A stretch of 5,215 nucleotides of DNA, from NCBI GenBank assembly GCA_964597535.1, contig CAZQYB010000163.1:1-5215 (forward strand), in the 5' to 3' direction. The stretch comes from CAZQYB01 sp964597535 (GTDB lineage Bacteria > Planctomycetota > Phycisphaerae > Sedimentisphaerales > Anaerobacaceae). The position numbers and the translations under genes are program-made. Every line of letters begins with the position of its first letter. Position 1 is the stretch's first letter. The notes under the pieces are model-generated. The model saw only the letters and a list, made by a program, of their open reading frames with translations. It was not told where the DNA came from and did no database searches. This document shows, in pieces, positions 1-5,215 of this stretch.

Positions 1-228
1 CCAGTGCTTGAGAAAACAGCTCAAGAGTACAAGGGAAGATTAAAGGTATGCAAGTTGAACGTTGACGAGGGTCGTCAGACAGCTATTAACTACGGGATTA
101 TGAGCATACCCACATTGAATATTTACAAAGATGGCCAGGTCGTAGACCAAATTGTTGGAGTTACACCGGGTTATGAGGCCGATATTAAGGAAAAAATAGA
201 GCCGCATTTAGAAAAACACGGGGGATGA
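1..228 (+). CDS. trxA: Thioredoxin, C-terminal part (5' end outside window)
   Basis: Small cytoplasmic dithiol-disulfide carrier that reduces protein disulfides and is recharged by thioredoxin reductase. The reading frame is open from base 1, so the gene begins upstream. The 75 visible residues start at the proline that follows the active site in the family (PVLEKTAQEY, like APILDEIADEY in E. coli Trx). The WCGPC redox motif should therefore lie about four codons before the window and cannot be checked. Visible family marks are the KLNVDE strand, YGIMSIPT with the cis-proline at fragment residue 37, and the following NIYKDGQVV strand. An extra cysteine sits at fragment residue 17 (KVCKLN), where many homologues have alanine or valine. 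The length to the C-terminus fits a ~105-110 residue thioredoxin. The next gene starts 7 bases after the stop, and it encodes the expected reductase partner. The family call is secure; a specialised thioredoxin-like variant is possible because the active site is unseen. Confidence 0.93.
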   Translation, partial: PVLEKTAQEYKGRLKVCKLNVDEGRQTAINYGIMSIPTLNIYKDGQVVDQIVGVTPGYEADIKEKIEPHLEKHGG

Positions 229-235
229 TTTTAAA

Positions 236-1165
236 ATGGACGATGTTACGCATGATGTTATTATCATAGGAGGTGGTGCTGCGGGCCTGACTGCGGGAAT
301 TTATACTTCAAGAGAAGGGTTGGACACTGTTTTATTGGAAAAATGGCTGTGCGGCGGTTTAACCGCAGAGACTACACTGGTAGAGAATTATCCCGGTTTC
401 CCAGAGGGTGTAAATGGCAGAGACTTAATAGAAAAATTTAAAGAACAGGCCCAGAAGTTTGGCACACAGATTATTGAATACAGCGTAGTAACTAAAGTAG
501 AACAGCTTGAGAAAAAAGTTAGAATTAAAACAGAAAGTGCAGAATATTATGCCCGCTCTTTAATAATCGCTTCAGGTAGTGTCCCTAAAAAGTTAAATGT
601 TTCCGGCGAAGATGAGTTTTATGGTAAAGGCATTTCTTACTGTGCCACATGTGATGGGCCGCTATTTAGAGACAAGGATGTCGCTGTTATAGGCTGTGGG
701 AGCTCCGGCCTGCAGGAGGGAGAAGCTCTTCTTACGCACGTCAGAAGTGCAGCCTTCATAGAATTTTTACCTTATATGAATGCCGAGCAGGTACTCCAGC
801 AAAGACTGCAGAAAAGCGAAAAAACAACGTTTCTATTAAACCATATCCTCACTTCTATAAATGGTGACACTAAAATTAATTCTATTACCGTAAAGAACCG
901 TCAAACTGATGAGGAAAAAAAATTAGAAGTTTCCGGCGTCTTCATATACGTGGGATTCTTACCTAACTCTAAATTCTTAGAAGGCGTTGTTGAATTAGAT
1001 AATTCGGGATATGTCATTACTGATGAAAATATGCAGGCTTCCTTACCCGGCGTATATGCAATAGGTGATATCCGTTCAAAAAAGGTACGCCAGATAGACA
1101 CCGCCTGTGGAGAAGGCACAATCGCAGCCATATCGGCCAGGGATTACATAAAACAACTAATGTGA
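236..1165 (+). CDS. trxB: Thioredoxin reductase-like flavoprotein lacking the NADPH HRRxxxR motif
   Basis: Cytoplasmic FAD enzyme expected to reduce the thioredoxin encoded just upstream. Its 309 residues match the family's usual ~310. Seen: the FAD Rossmann motif IGGGAAG (residues 11-17), ENYPGF (50-55), the redox-active pair CATC followed by DG (136-141), a second nucleotide fold GCGSSG (153-158), and the C-terminal FAD motif YAIGDIR (274-280) with RQIDTACGEG (285-294). Oddity: the position of HRRDxFRA, which binds the NADPH 2'-phosphate in canonical enzymes, reads EFLPYMNA (176-183). Known: pyridine-nucleotide-independent relatives exist, such as the ferredoxin-linked FFTR of clostridia and the DTR of Gloeobacter, and they lack these motifs. 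Inference: this enzyme may take electrons from ferredoxin or another donor rather than NADPH. Extra cysteines occur at 39 and 291. The start is supported by a G-run at 220-224 about 11 bases upstream. The 7-base gap to trxA indicates co-transcription. Confidence 0.92.
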   Translation: MDDVTHDVIIIGGGAAGLTAGIYTSREGLDTVLLEKWLCGGLTAETTLVENYPGFPEGVNGRDLIEKFKEQAQKFGTQIIEYSVVTKVEQLEKKVRIKTESAEYYARSLIIASGSVPKKLNVSGEDEFYGKGISYCATCDGPLFRDKDVAVIGCGSSGLQEGEALLTHVRSAAFIEFLPYMNAEQVLQQRLQKSEKTTFLLNHILTSINGDTKINSITVKNRQTDEEKKLEVSGVFIYVGFLPNSKFLEGVVELDNSGYVITDENMQASLPGVYAIGDIRSKKVRQIDTACGEGTIAAISARDYIKQLM

Positions 1166-1251
1166 AAGAAGAAGGAACTCCGCATCCGGCAAAATTCGCT
1201 AAGAAAGTCACGCTTATACACCACAGCAATGATGTTAAAACAATACTTTAG
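1162..1251 (+). pseudogene. Possible relic of a canonical thioredoxin reductase NADPH domain (29 codons)
   Basis: A short frame opens with GTG at 1162, overlapping the stop of trxB in the string ATGTGA, and ends at TAG 1249-1251. Its product begins VKEEG and contains KFAKKVTLIH (bases 1192-1221), then ends NDVKTIL. In canonical NADPH-type thioredoxin reductases the helix after GGGxSAxEEG leads into KFAKKVTLIHRRDxLRAxxIL-like sequence. Ten central residues fit that consensus, and the flanking EEG and terminal IL fit approximately, with small spacing differences (+1 before, about -2 after). RRD is not preserved. Seen: the frame and the string. Inference: a decayed remnant of a second trxB, or of recombination in this gene. 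Alternatively it is a translationally coupled micro-ORF or a chance likeness, since the match is short. No upstream FAD-domain remnant is visible separately from the intact gene. Confidence 0.35.
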
Positions 1252-1427
1252 AGACCCGGACTGGTCGAATGAACCCGTCAGCGATATACTCCAGCCAGGC
1301 GGATGGTAAAATCCCGGCAGCGATGAGAGTCCGAAGATGTCCCGAATACACGCAGTAGGGTATTGCTAAACACCGCAAATCGCACTATGCTATTGCCTTA
1401 AGCAGTTGACGTTTTAGGGCTACCACT
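1252..1427. other. Unexplained non-coding spacer before the aldo/keto reductase gene
   Basis: No convincing gene, tRNA, known riboswitch or T-tract terminator was recognised here. All three + frames carry stops: for example, one frame runs to TAA after ...QPGGW and another to TAG after ...CPEYTQ. There is a possible long-range pairing of CGGACT (1257-1262) with AGTCCG (1328-1333), and the heptamer CAGCGAT occurs twice between them. A TTGACG string at 1406-1411 resembles a -35 box, but the matching -10 position would fall on the start codon of the next gene, so it is not called as that gene's promoter. The stretch may be a 3' untranslated region, decayed coding sequence continuing from the relic upstream, or simple spacer that contains the next promoter. 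Confidence 0.5.
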
Positions 1428-2402
1428 ATGCAGACAAGGCAGTTAGGTTATACCGATTTGAGATTAACTACCGTTGGGCTGGGCACCTGGGCAATCGGCG
1501 GGGGCGGGTGGCGGTTCGGATGGGGACCGCAGGACGATAATGAAGCAATTGAAGCGGTTCTGACCGCCCTGGACAAAGGAATCAACTGGATAGATACCGC
1601 CGCCGTTTACGGCTTCGGACACTCCGAAGAACTCATCGGCAAGGCCCTCAAACAAACAAGCGAGAAACCTTTTATCGCAACCAAGTGCGGACGTATATGG
1701 AACGACAAAGGACAAATAACCCCCTGCCTGAAAGCCGAAAGCGTTCGCGAAGAATGTCACGCAAGTCTAAAACGCCTCGGCATAGACACTATAGACCTCT
1801 ATCAAATACACTGGGCCGAACCGGACGAAGATATTGAGCAGGGCTGGGAAGAAATGGCCCGGCTAATCAACGAAGGCAAAGTGCGATTCATCGGCGTCTC
1901 AAATGCCGACCTTGAGCAAATCAAACGTATGCAGAAAATTCACCCCGTCGCTTCACTTCAGCCACACTATAATATGCTGCATCGCGAAGTGGAAGAGCAA
2001 GTGCTGGCCTATTGTGCCCGGAACAATATCGGTGTCGTTGCGTATAGTCCGATGGAAAGAGGACTGCTTACAGGCAAATTCAGCCAGGAACGGCTCGCGG
2101 CTATGCCCCTCAAAGACCATCGAAGAAGGGCTGCCGATTTCCACGAGCCGCAGTTCAGCGCCACGTTGGAGCTTGTTGAGCGCCTCCGCAGCATCGCCGA
2201 ACGCAACGACAGGACGCCGGCGCAGCTGGCGATTAGCTGGGTCCTTCGCCGAAGTGAAGTTACCGCCGCCATCGTCGGCGCACGAAGACCCGACCAGATT
2301 GCCGAAACCGTGCAAGCAGCCGACTGGACACTTGCACAACAGGATATCGAAGAGGTCGAAAAGCTGCTGGCCGAACGCCAGAAAAAAATAAATACCAAAT
2401 AA
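1428..2402 (+). CDS. Aldo/keto reductase
   Basis: NAD(P)H-dependent oxidoreductase of the (beta/alpha)8-barrel aldo/keto reductase superfamily, probably cytoplasmic and acting on aldehydes or ketones; the substrate is not predictable. Its 324 residues are typical. The complete catalytic tetrad is visible: Asp56 (WIDTA), Tyr61 (VYGFG), Lys86 (ATKCG) and His128 (YQIHW). Other family marks are the GLGTWAIGG opening (residues 17-25), HSEELIGKAL (65-74), IGVSN (155-159), and the cofactor segments SPMERGLLTGKF (207-218) and IVGARRPDQIAE (282-293), which favour NADPH by family analogy. Overall wording resembles the AKR11 group of Bacillus (IolS/YhdN). ATG 1428 is the first start after an in-frame TGA at 1407-1409, and TAGGG (1415-1419) lies 8 bases upstream as a plausible ribosome site. 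Its codons are richer in G/C than those of trxA-trxB. Neighbours do not reveal its pathway. The family call is secure; no specific gene name is justified. Confidence 0.95.
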   Translation: MQTRQLGYTDLRLTTVGLGTWAIGGGGWRFGWGPQDDNEAIEAVLTALDKGINWIDTAAVYGFGHSEELIGKALKQTSEKPFIATKCGRIWNDKGQITPCLKAESVREECHASLKRLGIDTIDLYQIHWAEPDEDIEQGWEEMARLINEGKVRFIGVSNADLEQIKRMQKIHPVASLQPHYNMLHREVEEQVLAYCARNNIGVVAYSPMERGLLTGKFSQERLAAMPLKDHRRRAADFHEPQFSATLELVERLRSIAERNDRTPAQLAISWVLRRSEVTAAIVGARRPDQIAETVQAADWTLAQQDIEEVEKLLAERQKKINTK

Positions 2403-2447
2403 ACCTTTGGACACACAAAAGCATCAAGGCATAAAGGCAAGATAGAA

Positions 2448-4409
2448 ATGGCATGCAAAAAGCTTACGGAAGGAGCGATTTTTAACTGGAAATTATGCCC
2501 AGTTTTTCTAATGCTTACAATTTACTTTTTAGTCTCACCGGTTCAGGGGAATTATTGTAGGGGAAGTGGGACAGAACGGGATCCGTATTTGATTTATGAG
2601 CCGAACCAAATACAGGCAATAGGCGCAGATCCGAATGATTGGGACAAGCACTTCAAACTAATGGCGGATATTGATCTGAGTAGATTAACCGGAAATTCAT
2701 TTAATGTCATCGGAAATGGCAGACAACCCTTCAAGGGCGTCTTCGATGGCAACGGCAAGAAAATCTTGAACTTTACCTATAACTCCGGAACGAGAGGGGG
2801 CGGGATAGGACTTTTTGGAGTTGCTTGTGGAGAAAATGCAAAGATTAAAAATTTGGGTTTAATTAGTCCCAATGTTGACGCAGGATCGGGACATTACGTT
2901 GGTTCGCTGGTTGGGATGCTGACTGATGCAGTCATCACCGCCTGTTATGCCCAGAGCGGCAGTGTTTCAGGGGACGATTGTGTCGGTGGCCTGATTGGTT
3001 CTAATGCCGGAACGGTCATTACTTGCTACTCGGCAGTTAGCGTTTCAGGAGATAGCAAGGTCGGCGGTCTCGTAGGAGCAAATTGGAGTTCCAGCCTTTA
3101 CGGAAACGGAACCATTTTCAACTCCTATTCGGTAGGTAGCGTTTCAGGAAATAGTGAGATTGGAGGCCTCGCTGGACACAGTTCTGGTTGGGTTCAAGAT
3201 TCTTTTTGGGACACGGAGGCCAGTGGGCGGACAACGAGTGGTCGTGCGAAAGGGAAAACGACGGCCCAGATGCAGGACCCGAACACGTTTGTGGACGCCG
3301 GTTGGGATTTTGTCGGTGAATCGGATGGGCCCAGTGACATTTGGGCAGAGCCGGTGGGCGGAGGGTATCCGATTTTGTGGTGGCAGCTTTCGCCTTTGCC
3401 TGCGTTGCCCAATTTTTCAGGTGGCTCTGGTACTGAGGATGACCCCTATATAATTTCAACTATGAGTGATTTGAACCGTATTGGTCATAATCCCCGACTG
3501 ATGGAGAGCTGTTTTATGCTAATTAATGACATTGATTTAACACGGGTCGAGTTTTTCATTATTGGCAACGCAATGTATCCATTTAGCGGAACTTTTGACG
3601 GCAACGGCAAGACAATCTCGAACTTTACCTGTAACTCAATAGGACTAAATAACATAGGACTTTTTGGAGTTGTTAATGGAGAGGTCAAAGATTTGGGTCT
3701 GAACCATCCTAATATGGGGGTGAGAAATGGTCGTAACAGTGGTTTGCTGGTTGGCCGAATAGGGGGAAGCAGTGGGCCATTTGGATGGAATAGAAAGCGC
3801 GGCTTGTTATCTAACTGCTGGGTTGAGGGTGGTTCCATTTCAGGCGACATACATGTCGGGGGGCTGGTGGGTCAGAATAGCGGAACGGTTACTAAGTGCT
3901 ATTCGTCAGCGAAGCTTTCAGGAGATTGGGCCATCGGCGGACTGGTTGGACGTAATCACGGTTCGATATCAAAATGCTATGCCACCGGCAGCGTTTCAGG
4001 AAGACGTGGGTATCCAAACGTTGGCGGACTGGTGGGATATAATGCCGGTGGAAGGGTTACCAATTGCTATGCCACCGGCAGCGTTTCAGGGGGTTGGCGT
4101 GTCGGCGGGTTGGTCGGAAATAGTGATTTTGGAACAGTCACAAACTGCTATTCCACGGGCAGTATTTCGGGAGACAGAAAAGCCGGGGGGTTGCTTGGAT
4201 GGAACGGAGAAGGTAGTACAGTTGCCACTTCGTTTTGGAATATAGAGACCAGTGGGAAGAACACGAGTGCCGGTGGGACGGGAAAGACAACGGCGGAAAT
4301 GCATATGAAGAGCACTTTTACTTCCGTGGGTTGGGACTTCACTACACCTGTTTGGACGATCCGCGAGCGAAGGAATTATCCTAGGTTAGCTTGGCAAATT
4401 CCTCGTTAA
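2448..4409 (+). CDS. Secreted GLUG-repeat protein with two tandem modules
   Basis: Predicted exported protein of 653 residues with unknown function; GLUG-repeat proteins are generally thought to be surface or adhesion related, but that is inference here. Residues 1-15 form a basic N-region, 16-33 a hydrophobic signal peptide core (CPVFLMLTIYFLVSPVQG), with likely cleavage near residue 34. Module A (39-314) starts GSGTERDPYLI and ends YPILWWQL. Module B (326-651) starts GSGTEDDPYII and ends YPRLAWQI. Each contains DIDL, a FDGNGK strand, IGLFGV, NLGL/DLGL, several GLUG units (xGGLxG...CY...GSxSG) and a closing SFW segment with KTTAxM and GWDF. GLUG-like units begin near 151, 179, 205 and 238 in A, and 431, 470, 496, 525, 552 and 579 in B. 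Repeats suggest a beta-solenoid. There is no catalytic motif, transmembrane anchor, dockerin or PEP-CTERM tail; the protein stops two residues after module B. ATG 2448 is the first start after the upstream gene's stop. The ribosome site is weak. Confidence 0.9.
   Translation: MACKKLTEGAIFNWKLCPVFLMLTIYFLVSPVQGNYCRGSGTERDPYLIYEPNQIQAIGADPNDWDKHFKLMADIDLSRLTGNSFNVIGNGRQPFKGVFDGNGKKILNFTYNSGTRGGGIGLFGVACGENAKIKNLGLISPNVDAGSGHYVGSLVGMLTDAVITACYAQSGSVSGDDCVGGLIGSNAGTVITCYSAVSVSGDSKVGGLVGANWSSSLYGNGTIFNSYSVGSVSGNSEIGGLAGHSSGWVQDSFWDTEASGRTTSGRAKGKTTAQMQDPNTFVDAGWDFVGESDGPSDIWAEPVGGGYPILWWQLSPLPALPNFSGGSGTEDDPYIISTMSDLNRIGHNPRLMESCFMLINDIDLTRVEFFIIGNAMYPFSGTFDGNGKTISNFTCNSIGLNNIGLFGVVNGEVKDLGLNHPNMGVRNGRNSGLLVGRIGGSSGPFGWNRKRGLLSNCWVEGGSISGDIHVGGLVGQNSGTVTKCYSSAKLSGDWAIGGLVGRNHGSISKCYATGSVSGRRGYPNVGGLVGYNAGGRVTNCYATGSVSGGWRVGGLVGNSDFGTVTNCYSTGSISGDRKAGGLLGWNGEGSTVATSFWNIETSGKNTSAGGTGKTTAEMHMKSTFTSVGWDFTTPVWTIRERRNYPRLAWQIPR
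2562..3389 (+). repeat. GLUG module A (first half of the tandem duplication)
   Basis: Encodes residues 39-314 of the secreted protein. It shares the order of motifs with the second module: GSGTExDPY, DIDL, a FDGNGK strand, NFT, IGLFGV, GLUG units, SFW, KTTAxM, GWDF and a closing YP...W-Q segment. At DNA level it shares an exact 19-base string, ATAGGACTTTTTGGAGTTG, at 2805-2823 with 3654-3672, and GGCAACGGCAAGA at 2748-2760 with 3600-3612. The two offsets (849 and 852 bases) agree to one codon, which supports an ancestral duplication of the module. Module A has fewer clear GLUG units than module B. Confidence 0.8.
3423..4400 (+). repeat. GLUG module B (second half of the tandem duplication)
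   Basis: Encodes residues 326-651. It repeats the architecture of module A but is about 50 residues longer, because it holds more complete GLUG units (starting near residues 431, 470, 496, 525, 552 and 579). All but the last of these carry cysteine followed by an aromatic residue at the same place (Cys457, 484, 510, 540, 567). Its closing segment lacks most of the SDGPSDIWAEPVGGG stretch of module A and goes directly from GWDFTTPVWTI to NYPRLAWQI. Confidence 0.8.
3975..4090 (+). repeat. 26-base exact direct repeat inside GLUG units
   Basis: An identical 26-base string starting TGCTATGCCACC and ending GCGTTTCAGG occurs at 3975-4000 and again at 4065-4090, exactly 90 bases apart. It encodes CYATGSVSG in two neighbouring GLUG units of module B. 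Identity extending through third codon positions suggests recent unit duplication or gene conversion, not just protein-level constraint. Related but diverged versions lie nearby, for example in the unit ending near 4170 (CYSTGSISG). Confidence 0.85.
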
Positions 4410-4410
4410 A

Positions 4411-4432
4411 TTATCGTCACCGTGGACGATAA
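4411..4432. other. Perfect 8-bp inverted repeat after the GLUG gene
   Basis: TTATCGTC (4411-4418) is the exact reverse complement of GACGATAA (4425-4432), separated by a 6-base loop ACCGTG. The hairpin begins one base after the stop codon of the GLUG gene and lies about 60 bases before purB. No T-run follows it on the + strand (the next bases are AAAGCC), so it does not look like a standard intrinsic terminator. It could be a transcript-end stabilising hairpin, a terminator of non-standard type, or a protein-binding palindrome upstream of purB. Confidence 0.5.
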
Positions 4433-4491
4433 AAGCCGAATTAAGAAAGATTAAAAATTGGTAAAAATTCGAGGCTAAAAAAGGGATAAAA

Positions 4492-5215
4492 ATGGCAAAT
4501 AATAAGAACCTGTACGTAAGTCCTCTCGTTGAAAGGAACGCCTCAAGACAAATGGCTGAGCTTTTCGGAGCCCAAAAAAAGTTCAGCACCTGGCGCCGGC
4601 TCTGGCTCGAGCTTGCAAGAGCACAAAAGAAGCTCGGCCTAAATATCAAGCAAGCCCAGATAGGCCAAATGGCAAAGCATCTTGACGATATTGACTTCAA
4701 AAAGGCCGCCGCTTACGAAAAGAAATTTCGCCACGACGTTGTCGCCCACATTCATACCTTCGCTGACGTGGCACCAAAAGCCGCGCCGATAATTCATCTT
4801 GGGGCGACCAGCTGCTATGTTGCTGATAACGCTGATTTGATAATTATGCAAGAAGCACTGCAAATAACAGCCGGTAAACTAGCAGCGGTGATAAATCTGT
4901 TAGGCAGGTTCGCAAAAAAGTATCGCTCGCTCCCAACGCTCGGCTTTACGCATTACCAGCCGGCCCAGTTAACCACCGTCGGAAAAAGGGCAACATTGTG
5001 GTGCTACGAGTTCGCGATGGATTTACAGGAAATCGAGCATCGCTCCTGTACGCTGCCTTTCAGAGGAGCCAAAGGCACCACCGGTACGCAGGCCTCCTTC
5101 CTGGCGCTTTTCGATGGCAGCCATAACAAGGTCAGGCAGCTTGATAATGCTGTCGCCAAAGCTTTCGGCTTCAAAAAAACCTGCGCCGTTACCGGCCAGA
5201 CATATCAGCGAAAAA
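4492..5215 (+). CDS. purB: Adenylosuccinate lyase, N-terminal part (3' end outside window)
   Basis: Cytoplasmic enzyme of the fumarase/aspartase superfamily that releases fumarate at two steps of purine synthesis: SAICAR to AICAR, and adenylosuccinate to AMP. The frame is open from ATG 4492 to the last base, giving 241 of an expected ~470-480 residues. Family marks are FSTWRRLWLELA (31-42), RHDVVAHIHTF (80-90) with substrate-binding His81 and His86, HLGATSCYVADNADLI (102-117), LPTLGFTHYQPAQLTTVGKR (147-166) with catalytic His154, FRGAKGTTGTQASF (190-203), and TGQTYQRK at the window edge. The signature loop SSAMPYKRNP, with the catalytic serine, should lie beyond the window. From memory the wording follows the animal enzyme closely (LGATSCYV, FTHFQPAQLTTVGKR, GTTGTQASFL), more so than the shorter B. 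subtilis type. AAGGG at 4481-4485, six bases upstream, supports the start. Confidence 0.95.
   Translation, partial: MANNKNLYVSPLVERNASRQMAELFGAQKKFSTWRRLWLELARAQKKLGLNIKQAQIGQMAKHLDDIDFKKAAAYEKKFRHDVVAHIHTFADVAPKAAPIIHLGATSCYVADNADLIIMQEALQITAGKLAAVINLLGRFAKKYRSLPTLGFTHYQPAQLTTVGKRATLWCYEFAMDLQEIEHRSCTLPFRGAKGTTGTQASFLALFDGSHNKVRQLDNAVAKAFGFKKTCAVTGQTYQRK

Noticed and set aside
901..1229. Minus-strand open frames of 70-76 codons over the end of trxB
   Set aside because: They overlap a well-supported conserved gene and show no family motifs; they are shadows.
1406..1432. TTGACG plus a downstream TATGCA-like string as a promoter
   Set aside because: The -10 would overlap the start codon of the aldo/keto reductase, so transcription would begin inside the gene, and the spacing is about 15 bases.
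2407..2435. TTGGAC, 17 bases, CATAAA as a promoter for the GLUG gene
   Set aside because: The -35 matches consensus at only three of six bases and this phylum's promoter rules are uncertain; chance is likely.
1903..2458. Several overlapping frames of 64-162 codons on both strands inside the aldo/keto reductase gene
   Set aside because: The aldo/keto reductase frame has a full catalytic tetrad and cofactor motifs across the region; the others have no recognisable domain and arise from high GC with few stops.
2448..2560. Lipoprotein signal at the cysteine near residue 37 of the GLUG protein
   Set aside because: The residues before it (QGNYC) do not form a lipobox; an ordinary signal peptide cleavage fits better.
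3816..4190. Regularly spaced repeats considered as a CRISPR array
   Set aside because: The repeats are in frame, degenerate, and encode GLUG units of one continuous protein, with no unique spacers.
3118..4342. Open frames of 64-157 codons on both strands within the GLUG gene
   Set aside because: They are by-products of the repetitive G-rich coding sequence; apparent internal similarity mirrors the GLUG repeats in another frame.
4386..4863. Minus-strand frames opposite the start of purB
   Set aside because: The plus frame is unambiguous adenylosuccinate lyase; the minus products have no motif or supported ribosome site.

Overview
The window looks like chromosomal DNA from an anaerobic planctomycete-like bacterium, probably related to Phycisphaerae. 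This is inferred from two things. The large secreted GLUG-repeat protein has wording that I associate with families expanded in that group (GSGTExDPYLI, an AIGAxPNDWDKHFKLMADIDLS-like segment, a SFWDTEASG...KTTAQMQ linker). The thioredoxin reductase also lacks the usual NADPH-recognition motif, as in some anaerobes. All genes found are on the + strand.

Layout: (1) 1-228, the 3' end of a thioredoxin gene. (2) 236-1165, a thioredoxin reductase 7 bases downstream, so the two form a trxA-trxB operon. (3) 1166-1427, a gene-free stretch of about 260 bases. Its first ~90 bases encode a short reading frame with the string KFAKKVTLIH, which resembles the NADPH-domain core of an ordinary thioredoxin reductase and may be a relic. 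I recognise nothing in the rest. (4) 1428-2402, an NADPH-type aldo/keto reductase with a complete catalytic tetrad. (5) 2448-4409, a signal-peptide-bearing protein of 653 residues built of two tandem GLUG-repeat modules. (6) 4410-4491, a short spacer with a perfect 8-bp inverted repeat just after the stop codon. (7) 4492 to the window end, the first 241 codons of adenylosuccinate lyase (purB), of the type most similar to the animal enzyme and cut by the window edge.

How the genes work together: only the thioredoxin pair is a clear functional unit, with reductase passing electrons to thioredoxin. The aldo/keto reductase, the secreted repeat protein and purB have no evident shared pathway and look like ordinary neighbours. 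The trx genes are AT-richer in codon choice than the aldo/keto reductase, which favours G/C-ending codons.

The most interesting point is the pair formed by an intact reductase lacking HRRxxxR and, directly downstream, a possible fragment of a canonical reductase covering the strand just before that motif. I see no mobile element, CRISPR array, tRNA, rRNA or clearly new multi-gene system.
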